Shown here in pieces: positions 1 to 4,551 of a stretch of DNA of 7,046 nucleotides (positions are counted from its first letter, which is position 1; each line of letters begins with the position of its first letter). The translations under genes and the position numbers were made by a program. Below the pieces are notes generated by a model. That model was not told where the DNA came from. It saw nothing but the letters and a program-made list of their open reading frames with translations, and ran no database searches. Source of the DNA: Patescibacteria group bacterium (GTDB lineage Bacteria; Patescibacteriota; Minisyncoccia; Minisyncoccales; JAHIOY01); assembly GCA_018894495.1 (NCBI GenBank), contig JAHIOY010000126.1, forward strand, positions 1 to 7,046, read 5' to 3'.

Positions 1-1905
1 CGTCATAAAGAGAAAAGCGGCAATAACGAGCATTAAGATGACAATGGGTAAAGAAATGTAAAAGATAAAATTAACAACCAAGTCAATTAAGCAAACAATA
101 TCCGTGCACTTGAGGGGATTGAGAAGGACAGCGGGGCCGGTGGCACAATCTGGGTCAGGCGGAGTGCAACCAGTTGGCACGCACCCATCGCCAGCCGCGC
201 AGGTGGCGCCGGGAGGAGGCGGAGAGGCACACGGGATGCTCAAATTAAAATCAATTGTCGGGTTAACCGCGCTAACAGTAAAGGTTGTGCTTGACGCATT
301 ATAGCAAGGATCAGTGCTAACTGCAGTTACCGTACAAACTTCGCCTATGGTAGTACTTCTGTTTGCGGCATAGTTACCACCGTCACCCGCAACAATTGAA
401 TCGGTATAACTACAAGAAGGACAAGTTATTGTTACGGAGCCAGTGGTAATAGACGGCCCGCCAGCATAAACAGTACCCGACACATATTTTGTGGGATCGG
501 AACAAGGAGTAGTAGCAAGATTACAAGTATAAGTAGTAAGATTGCAATCATTTGAGGTGCAATCGCTATCTTTAGTACATTCCACAATTGTTATTTCTGC
601 TTTACAAGTAGAACTTACATCGCATGTCCACGAAGAAGATTTATTTATAGTAGCGCGCACTATAGTTCCAACACTAACATAACTACCGCCGCTTACGCTA
701 GTATTATAATTTGTTTTTGAACCACTACCAAAAATTGTTTCGTCCCAAAAATTATGTACTCCACCAGTAATTCTATCAATGGAAACACAACCATCACTGT
801 TAGCGCTATAAGTAATAGTAAAATTGTCATTTTTGGAATACTTTGCGCTACCGAAACTTACTGAAAACCCGGCGGGACAAGAGACGACAGTCAAGGGTGC
901 AGAACCTTGTTCTCCAGAGTCAGAATAATCACTATCACTATTTTTATCTACACAGGCATAATAGGTATAGGTTCCTGCGGCCACTGGCGCGGTAAAACTG
1001 CCTCCTGTACAACCAGTGCCAGCAGCAGGTATAGTGCAGGAACTTTTTTCCGTTCCCGCACAACTACCTTCTCGGAAAGAAACTACTTTACTATTACACG
1101 CTGTTAATCCCGCGGCTGAGGGAGTAACGCTGCCTGAAGGAGATACTGTTGACGGACTTAAGGATAAACTAACAGAACCAGAACAATCCGTTGTCGCCGC
1201 CTCGCACGCGCCAGCGCTACAATTTGGCGTAGTCCCGGTGCAATTTGTCCAGACGCCGCTATTGCAGGCATATTGTCTGTCATTATAAGTTTGGCAAGAG
1301 GTTTCTAGCGAATCGCATTGACGCCACTGGGTTTCGCAAAGCAGATTTGTCTTGGGACGATAAACCTCAGTACCGTATGATAAGCTGCAGGAACTGCCAG
1401 TATCTGATGAACACTTATTTGTCCAGCCCGTGCCGTATACCTTATCAAAAACTCTTTTTGCTCCGTCCGTCCAAACGCAATTTCCTCCCGAATCCATATC
1501 ACAAGCGGTGGAACCGCTTGTGCTGCAACACTCCTGATAAGATGTTCCTATGTCTATGGCTAAAGAATTATTATTAATGCTTGAGAGAATTTTTTGATTG
1601 GCAACCCAGACAATGTAATCATGGTCATTAGCAGCGTCTCTTTCTTCAGTAATCAATAAAGCACAGGTATAAGTAGTACTATAATCTAGGGCGGAAACAT
1701 TGAAATCGCCGTAATCTCCTGCCGAATTAAAAAACCCCCATTGTTCCTTATCACTATCAACATCAAGTTTAACTGTAATATAATTACCTCTATTTGTCGC
1801 CGCTTCCGCTTTTGGCGCCTGAACAAGCCAAAATCCCAAGACCAAAAAAACAATTCCCAAAATACTTATTAAAATCTTTTTATTTCCAAATTTCCCAAAA
1901 ATCAT
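1..1905 (-). CDS. Secreted Cys-rich multidomain surface protein with pilin-like C-terminal membrane segment (3' end beyond window)
   Basis: An uninterrupted frame of 635 codons runs from ATG at 1905 to the window edge with no stop, so the C-terminus is missing. Residues 1-35 form a signal peptide: a Lys-containing n-region, a hydrophobic core (about 11-29) and an A-E-A cleavage box at 33-35. A Cys-rich region follows to about 240, then an Ig-like domain (about 240-338, ending in a TYTYYACVDKN stretch), a second beta-sandwich-like region (about 339-440) and a CarboxypepD_reg-like segment (about 463-556). A Cys/Pro linker contains GDGCVPTGCTPPDPDC. From about 598 a hydrophobic stretch resembles the first helix of the VirB2/TrbC-like tails common in Patescibacteria. 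Numerous Cys residues suggest disulfides outside the membrane. No Shine-Dalgarno is visible; the start is set by the signal peptide and lies 37 nt after the HEPN gene stop. Function is unknown; adhesion or envelope structure is an inference. Confidence 0.85.
   Translation of the reverse strand, partial: MIFGKFGNKKILISILGIVFLVLGFWLVQAPKAEAATNRGNYITVKLDVDSDKEQWGFFNSAGDYGDFNVSALDYSTTYTCALLITEERDAANDHDYIVWVANQKILSSINNNSLAIDIGTSYQECCSTSGSTACDMDSGGNCVWTDGAKRVFDKVYGTGWTNKCSSDTGSSCSLSYGTEVYRPKTNLLCETQWRQCDSLETSCQTYNDRQYACNSGVWTNCTGTTPNCSAGACEAATTDCSGSVSLSLSPSTVSPSGSVTPSAAGLTACNSKVVSFREGSCAGTEKSSCTIPAAGTGCTGGSFTAPVAAGTYTYYACVDKNSDSDYSDSGEQGSAPLTVVSCPAGFSVSFGSAKYSKNDNFTITYSANSDGCVSIDRITGGVHNFWDETIFGSGSKTNYNTSVSGGSYVSVGTIVRATINKSSSWTCDVSSTCKAEITIVECTKDSDCTSNDCNLTTYTCNLATTPCSDPTKYVSGTVYAGGPSITTGSVTITCPSCSYTDSIVAGDGGNYAANRSTTIGEVCTVTAVSTDPCYNASSTTFTVSAVNPTIDFNLSIPCASPPPPGATCAAGDGCVPTGCTPPDPDCATGPAVLLNPLKCTDIVCLIDLVVNFIFYISLPIVILMLVIAAFLFMT
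1801..1905 (-). repeat. Signal-peptide repeat, copy 1 (intact leader of the surface protein)
   Basis: This leader is homologous to the orphan leader at 3695-3543. Both begin MIF, share NKK and the hydrophobic core SILGIVF followed by VLGF, and end in a small-residue cleavage box followed by Ala. At the DNA level the block around 1851-1865 is identical to 3639-3653. It is the only copy still attached to a long mature protein. Confidence 0.75.
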
Positions 1906-1941
1906 AAAAATTGTCAAATCAAAAACAAAACCGTTTATTTC

Positions 1942-2283
1942 TTAAAAATTTGCAGTTAAAAGTTTTTCAAATTGTGGCTTCAAATCAGGTATATCTTTTT
2001 TAACGGTATTCCAAACTCTTTTTGGGTCAACTCCAAAATATTCGTGAATTAACTTATCTCTCATTCCCGCCATATCTTTCCAGGGTATTTGAGTGTAGTT
2101 CTTTTTTACTTTACTTGGGATTTTTTTCACCGCTTCGCCGATAATTTCAAGTTTTCTTATTACAGCAGATATAGTTTTATCATCTCCAACAAAATCATCG
2201 TATCCCATATCTTTTGTAAATTTCATTACTTTTTCCATTGCCTCAACTATATCCTCTATATAGTCCAAAAATTCTCTTGTCAT
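1942..2283 (-). CDS. HEPN-domain HepT-like RNase toxin (DUF86 family), module A
   Basis: The 113-residue all-alpha protein fits the DUF86/HepT-like HEPN family: an N-terminal YIEDI helix, AVIRKLEIIGEA in the middle and the signature GMRDKLIHEYFGVD. R75, H80 and Y82 form the RX4HXY motif. In HepT-type toxins the Arg and His are needed for RNA cleavage, and the Tyr is where the partner nucleotidyltransferase adds AMP to silence the toxin. The ATG overlaps the stop of the upstream MNT gene (ATGA, 4 nt) and has a GAGG Shine-Dalgarno 10 nt upstream (2297-2294), so the pair is translationally coupled. Length matches the family, and this is the only separately encoded HEPN gene in the window that is intact. 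Targets cannot be read from sequence; tRNA or mRNA cleavage is a family-based expectation. Confidence 0.85.
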   Translation of the reverse strand: MTREFLDYIEDIVEAMEKVMKFTKDMGYDDFVGDDKTISAVIRKLEIIGEAVKKIPSKVKKNYTQIPWKDMAGMRDKLIHEYFGVDPKRVWNTVKKDIPDLKPQFEKLLTANF

Positions 2284-2687
2284 ATGTTTACGACCTCTTC
2301 TAAAATATGTCTTCCTATTCTTGGCTTAAGCGCGCTTTTTTCAACTAAATCTACTTTGACTTTTAATTCTTCGCTCAAGTAATTTTCCAGCCGGACAAAA
2401 TCCAAGAGCGTTAAATCCGCTGATTCTTCAAATTCAACTAAAATATCAAGGTCGCTTTCTTTTAATTCTTCTTCGCGAGTATACGAACCAAAGAGACCCA
2501 TTTTTTTGAGCTTGAATTTTTCTTTCAAATAGGGTTCTAATTCTTTTATTTTTCTTTGGATTTTTTCAATTTTTGTCATTTTCCTAAATTTCGAAGTCAT
2601 AATTTTAGCTGAAGAGGTGTTTTTAGTGATTGCTATCGCGCCTGCTAAAAATTTTTTATTCTGCCAGAAATTTTTATTCAAATTCAT
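2280..2687 (-). CDS. MNT-type minimal nucleotidyltransferase antitoxin, module A (start at 2687 or, more likely, 2579)
   Basis: The core has the MNT signature GSX10DXD: G-S at residues 67-68, then S-D-L-D at 78-81, with a third acidic position in KVDLVE near 113. This is the catalytic triad of pol-beta-like nucleotidyltransferases of the MntA type, which transfer AMP from ATP to the RX4HXY tyrosine of their HEPN partner. The partner follows directly with an ATGA overlap. The frame is open for 135 codons from ATG 2687, but family members are about 95-110 residues and the recognisable protein begins at MTKIEK (ATG 2579, 99 residues). The first 20 or so residues (MNLNKNFWQNKKFLAGAIAI) look like a signal-peptide remnant, not antitoxin. 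I favour the start at 2579, although 2687 overlaps the broken HEPN gene stop (ATGA) and could also be used. Confidence 0.8.
   Translation of the reverse strand: MNLNKNFWQNKKFLAGAIAITKNTSSAKIMTSKFRKMTKIEKIQRKIKELEPYLKEKFKLKKMGLFGSYTREEELKESDLDILVEFEESADLTLLDFVRLENYLSEELKVKVDLVEKSALKPRIGRHILEEVVNI
2628..2687 (-). repeat. Signal-peptide repeat, copy 2 (truncated remnant)
   Basis: The 20 codons from ATG 2687 encode KNFWQNKKFL followed by a few hydrophobic residues (AGAIAI), after which similarity to a leader stops (TKNTSS). The same KNFWQNKKFL occurs in the orphan leader at 3695. At the DNA level 2645-2675 and 3656-3686 agree at 29 of 31 positions. The remnant sits between HEPN gene B and antitoxin A and is in frame with antitoxin A. 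Confidence 0.7.
2645..2675. repeat. 31-bp direct repeat, left copy (pairs with 3656-3686)
   Basis: By eye this 31-nt block differs from 3656-3686 at two positions only. Both copies lie in the n-region and early core of signal-peptide copies 2 and 3, and the interval between them contains exactly module B plus its inserted element. AT-rich inverted arms (AAATTTTT and AAAAATTT) flank a CTGCCAG/TTGCCAG centre. It could be simple homology of leaders or a recombination boundary. Confidence 0.75.
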
Positions 2688-2842
2688 TTTTTGATTGATT
2701 TTTTTAGTTGAAAATATAAATTTTTGAATAATTCTAAATGCATTTTCAATCGGCTATAAACTTGGTCAGCGTATTCTTCTTTATAAATATGGGCAGTTAA
2801 ATTTCTATCATCAATTATTTTAAGCCAATTTTCATTATAATC

Positions 2843-2845
2843 TAT
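2843..2845. repeat. Target-site duplication, left copy (TAT)
   Basis: TAT directly abuts the AGACCTGT end of the element and matches TAT at 3006-3008 at the other end. On the coding strand it reads ATA, the Ile-76 codon of HEPN gene B, so removing one copy with the element restores the frame. Confidence 0.75.
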
Positions 2846-3005
2846 AGACCTGTTGCATAATAATCCTTTCTACTGCAACTCGCAATTTCGGTTGCAAAAT
2901 GTTCAGGGCTCGTCGGCTATATTAAGTCATATAACCTCCTCGCCCTTTACATTTTTCGCTCGAAATTGCTTCGTTTCGTAACGAAAAATTATTATACACA
3001 GGTCT
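2846..3005. mobile_element. 160-bp fold-back MITE inserted in HEPN gene B
   Basis: Both ends begin AGACCTGT reading inwards, followed by TTGCATAATAAT at one end and GTATAATAAT at the other. The two halves continue to match inwards: GCAATTTCG, AAAATGT and AGGGC recur in the same order in both arms, and the centre is a near-palindrome (GGCTATATT..ATATAACC). The whole element can therefore fold into one long imperfect hairpin. It is flanked by TAT on both sides and has no coding capacity, so it must have been moved by a transposase supplied elsewhere. A 3-bp duplication is compatible with several DDE transposase families, for example some IS5 subgroups; the family cannot be fixed from this window. 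The strand is arbitrary because the element is nearly symmetrical. Confidence 0.88.
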
Positions 3006-3233
3006 TATTAATTTTAACTGAAAAGCGGTCTTAATACAATCTCGAGGCGAGACGCATTCTACATTTTGGTTTTTAGCATAGACCTTGATTGACTTCCAAG
3101 CCAAATCAAAACACAACTCAAATCGTTTTATCGCCGAATCACGAATGATTTTAGTTTTCCTTAATCTCAGAACTTCTTCTAATCTGCCTATTGTCTTTTT
3201 AAAATCTTTCAAAATTACTTCTTCAATTGACAT
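2922..3233 (-). CDS. Truncated HEPN B reading frame with MITE-derived tail
   Basis: This is what would now be translated from the disrupted gene: 76 native residues, then 27 residues read from the element (from RPVYNN to GGYMT) before TAA. The tail has no relation to the HEPN family and the RX4HXY motif is missing, so RNase activity is not expected. The N-terminal helices, including RFELCFDLAWKSIK, could still fold or bind the antitoxin. It is most likely a decaying product rather than a functional gene. Confidence 0.6.
   Translation of the reverse strand: MSIEEVILKDFKKTIGRLEEVLRLRKTKIIRDSAIKRFELCFDLAWKSIKVYAKNQNVECVSPRDCIKTAFQLKLIRPVYNNFSLRNEAISSEKCKGRGGYMT
2928..2940 (-). promoter_or_regulatory. 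Strong Shine-Dalgarno and ATG inside the MITE, leading to a two-codon frame
   Basis: Reading on the minus strand, AGGAGG (2940-2935) is followed after TTAT by ATG (2930-2928), then ACT and TAA. It is the best Shine-Dalgarno in the window yet starts only Met-Thr. It lies about 75 nt from the element end, a distance at which a transposase gene might start in a parent insertion sequence. It may be a relic of that start or chance. Confidence 0.35.
3006..3008. repeat. Target-site duplication, right copy (TAT)
   Basis: TAT immediately follows the AGGTCT terminus of the element, matching 2843-2845. It forms the last native codon (Ile-76, ATA on the minus strand) before the insertion. Confidence 0.75.
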
Positions 3234-3531
3234 GTTCTATATTTTTTAGAGCTATTTTTTTAAATTTTTCCGAAATTTTTTTTAAATCTACTAAATCAAA
3301 TTTATAAAGAGTGGGTAAATTTTCTAATTCTTCTTCTATTTCTAACTTTATAAAAGAGGGTACAGGTTTTGGTCCTAAAATACCGACGTCAATATCTGAA
3401 CGAGGGAAATTATCGCCCTTTACTCTTGAGCCAAAAAAGAAAACCTTATAAACTTTAAGGTTCAAATATTTACCAACAATTTCCAAAATTTCCTTTTTTA
3501 ATCTTTCAACTGGATAAAATTCAAGCCTCAT
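3223..3531 (-). CDS. MNT-type minimal nucleotidyltransferase antitoxin, module B
   Basis: The 102-residue protein has the family's expected size and motifs: FFFGSRVKGDNFPRSDIDVGI gives GSX10DXD (G-S at 34-35, D46 and D48), and YKFDLVDL supplies the third acidic residue. It is predicted to transfer nucleotides from ATP to the tyrosine of a HEPN partner. The partner gene follows with an 11-nt overlap, the typical MNT/HI0074 order, but is broken by a MITE, which leaves this antitoxin an orphan. All catalytic residues are kept, so it may still be active, might cross-act on the other HEPN proteins here, or may simply not have had time to decay. The start is 11 nt after the stop of the orphan leader ORF; no Shine-Dalgarno is evident. 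Confidence 0.85.
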   Translation of the reverse strand: MRLEFYPVERLKKEILEIVGKYLNLKVYKVFFFGSRVKGDNFPRSDIDVGILGPKPVPSFIKLEIEEELENLPTLYKFDLVDLKKISEKFKKIALKNIEHVN

Positions 3532-3542
3532 TTATTTTTTGT

Positions 3543-3695
3543 TTAAAGACTATTATCATTGCAAACGTCTGGTATCAGGGATACGGCCGCATTTACATTG
3601 CTTGTTTGAAAAATCCCAAATCCCAAAACGAAAAAGACAATTCCCAAAATACTCACTAAAAATTTTTTGTTTTGCCAGAAATTTTTAAAAATCAT
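3543..3695 (-). pseudogene. Orphan 50-aa signal-peptide ORF (surface-protein leader, copy 3)
   Basis: ATG 3695 opens a 50-codon frame: n-region MIFKNFWQNKKF, hydrophobic core LVSILGIVFFVLGFGIF, a VNA cleavage box at about 34-36, then only about 14 mature residues ending VCNDNSL before TAA. The leader clearly matches that of the large surface protein at 1905 (MIF..NKK..SILGIVF.VLGF). It starts 10 nt after the stop of the fused MNT-HEPN gene and ends 11 nt before antitoxin B. The simplest reading is the stranded 5' end of a surface-protein gene whose body has been lost or displaced. A genuine small secreted peptide is possible but less likely. Confidence 0.7.
3656..3686. repeat. 31-bp direct repeat, right copy (pairs with 2645-2675)
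   Basis: This block lies inside the orphan leader ORF and matches 2645-2675 at 29 of 31 positions in the same orientation. The two copies are 1,011 bp apart and bracket antitoxin B, HEPN B and the MITE. Confidence 0.75.
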
Positions 3696-3705
3696 ATCCA
3701 ATAAC

Positions 3706-4551
3706 TCATTTTACCATCTTTTTCGCTTTTTCAATAAATTTTGGGCAGAGTTTTTCTGCTTCCTTGATAAAATTTTGGATTTTTTTCCATTTTATATCTA
3801 AATATTCATGAGCCACGACATTTCTCATTTTGGCAAATTCTCCAAATTTTTTAAAGGAATTCTCGTCAATATACAAAACCCAAAATACTTTTAAGGTATC
3901 TTGATAACTTTCAGGGATTTGTCTTTTCTCCGAAGCCAAAACAATCTGGCTAATATCAATTGAGGCCATTACTATTCTTTCTATCCATCTTTCAATTATT
4001 TTTTGTTTAAAACTATCTTCCAAATAATCCTTCCAACTAATTTTTTTAATTTCATTTATTTCGCCAAATTCTTTTATTAAAAAATCCAGGCGCTCTTTTA
4101 TCTGGCTTTTTGCCTCACTTGAGATAGATTTCGCTTTTTGTTTTATTTCACAATAATCATCAACAAATTTCCACCAATCTCTTGCCTCGTAACTTACCTT
4201 ACAGAGTAAATCAAAATAAAGTTTTTTATCTTTAATTGCCAATGGAATTCCGATTCTTAAAACACTATAAACCAAACTTGGTCTTGCCCTATTTAAAACC
4301 ACCAAATCAACATTGTCGCTCTTTAAAATAGCCGTTAGTTCTTGCCACATTTCTTCTTCAGGATAATCAAATTCTGTTTCTAATTCTAAATATTCTTTGG
4401 ACTTAAAATAAATTCCAACATCCCAATCAGATTCCCACATTTCTCTTTTTTTCGCCCTTGAGCCAAACAAAAAAGCTAAAAGAACTTCTGGTTTTTTTTC
4501 AAAATATTTTTTCAATAATTTAAATTTTTTAGTTCTTTGAATTTCAGACAT
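3706..4551 (-). CDS. Single-polypeptide MNT-HEPN (MntA-HepT-like) fusion, module C
   Basis: The 281-residue protein joins both halves of a toxin-antitoxin pair. Residues 1 to about 115 are an MNT nucleotidyltransferase: LFGSRAKKREMWESDWDVGI gives GSX10DXD (G30-S31, D42, D44), with D82 in NVDLVVLN as the third acidic residue. Residues of about 145-281 are a DUF86/HepT-like HEPN domain with ERWIERIVMASIDIS in the middle and MRNVVAHEYLDI carrying RX4HXY (R243, H248, Y250). All key residues are present, so self-modification of Y250, in cis or between subunits, is a reasonable prediction. The ATG overlaps the rny stop (TAATG), implying translational coupling to RNase Y. A charged linker (about 120-150) joins the halves. 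A non-toxic role in RNA metabolism is the main alternative. Confidence 0.88.
   Translation of the reverse strand: MSEIQRTKKFKLLKKYFEKKPEVLLAFLFGSRAKKREMWESDWDVGIYFKSKEYLELETEFDYPEEEMWQELTAILKSDNVDLVVLNRARPSLVYSVLRIGIPLAIKDKKLYFDLLCKVSYEARDWWKFVDDYCEIKQKAKSISSEAKSQIKERLDFLIKEFGEINEIKKISWKDYLEDSFKQKIIERWIERIVMASIDISQIVLASEKRQIPESYQDTLKVFWVLYIDENSFKKFGEFAKMRNVVAHEYLDIKWKKIQNFIKEAEKLCPKFIEKAKKMVK

Larger units (their letters stand above)
2684..3233 (-). pseudogene. HI0074-type HEPN toxin (nucleotidyltransferase substrate-binding family), module B, disrupted by a MITE
   Basis: Two pieces make one gene. The first (3233-3006) encodes 76 residues ending SPRDCIKTAFQLKLI; the second (2842-2684) encodes DYNENWLKIIDDRNLTAHIY and the rest of the C-terminal helix. 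Together they give a 128-residue protein with the layout of the HI0074 family (PF08780-like): RFELCFDLAWKSIK, the SPRD loop, then DRNLTAHIY carrying RX4HXY. The 160-bp element at 2846-3005 plus a duplicated TAT separates them; deleting 163 bp restores the frame exactly. The catalytic RX4HXY lies downstream of the insertion, so the toxin should be inactive. The start overlaps the end of antitoxin B by 11 nt. The TGA stop overlaps the ATG at 2687. Confidence 0.9.

Noticed and set aside
104..1577. Several plus-strand open frames of 66-110 codons
   Set aside because: They lie opposite the continuous 635-codon minus-strand surface-protein frame, have low-complexity or Cys/Ser/Thr-skewed compositions and show no domain motif.
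1912..1917. TTGACA just upstream of the surface-protein start, as a -35 box
   Set aside because: No -10 lies at suitable distance, and one would have to fall inside the coding sequence; probably chance in AT-rich DNA.
2089..2382. Plus-strand frame of 97 codons
   Set aside because: It is antisense to the overlapping ends of antitoxin A and HEPN A, both of which have clear family motifs, and its Phe/Ser-rich product is typical of a shadow frame.
2846..3005. Reading the fold-back element as an ordinary intrinsic terminator
   Set aside because: It is far too long, has no adjoining T tract at either end, sits inside a gene and is flanked by a target duplication.
2684..3233. Explanation of the broken HEPN gene as a simple frameshift or sequencing error
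   Set aside because: The two halves are separated by 163 bp with inverted termini and a duplicated TAT; a single-base error would not create this.
3543..3560. AT-rich GATAAT upstream of antitoxin B as its own promoter
   Set aside because: No acceptable -35 was found at 16-18 nt, and the box falls within the orphan leader ORF.
2645..3686. Direct repeats as part of a CRISPR array
   Set aside because: There are only two copies about 1 kb apart, both inside signal-peptide coding sequence, and no spacer-repeat periodicity.
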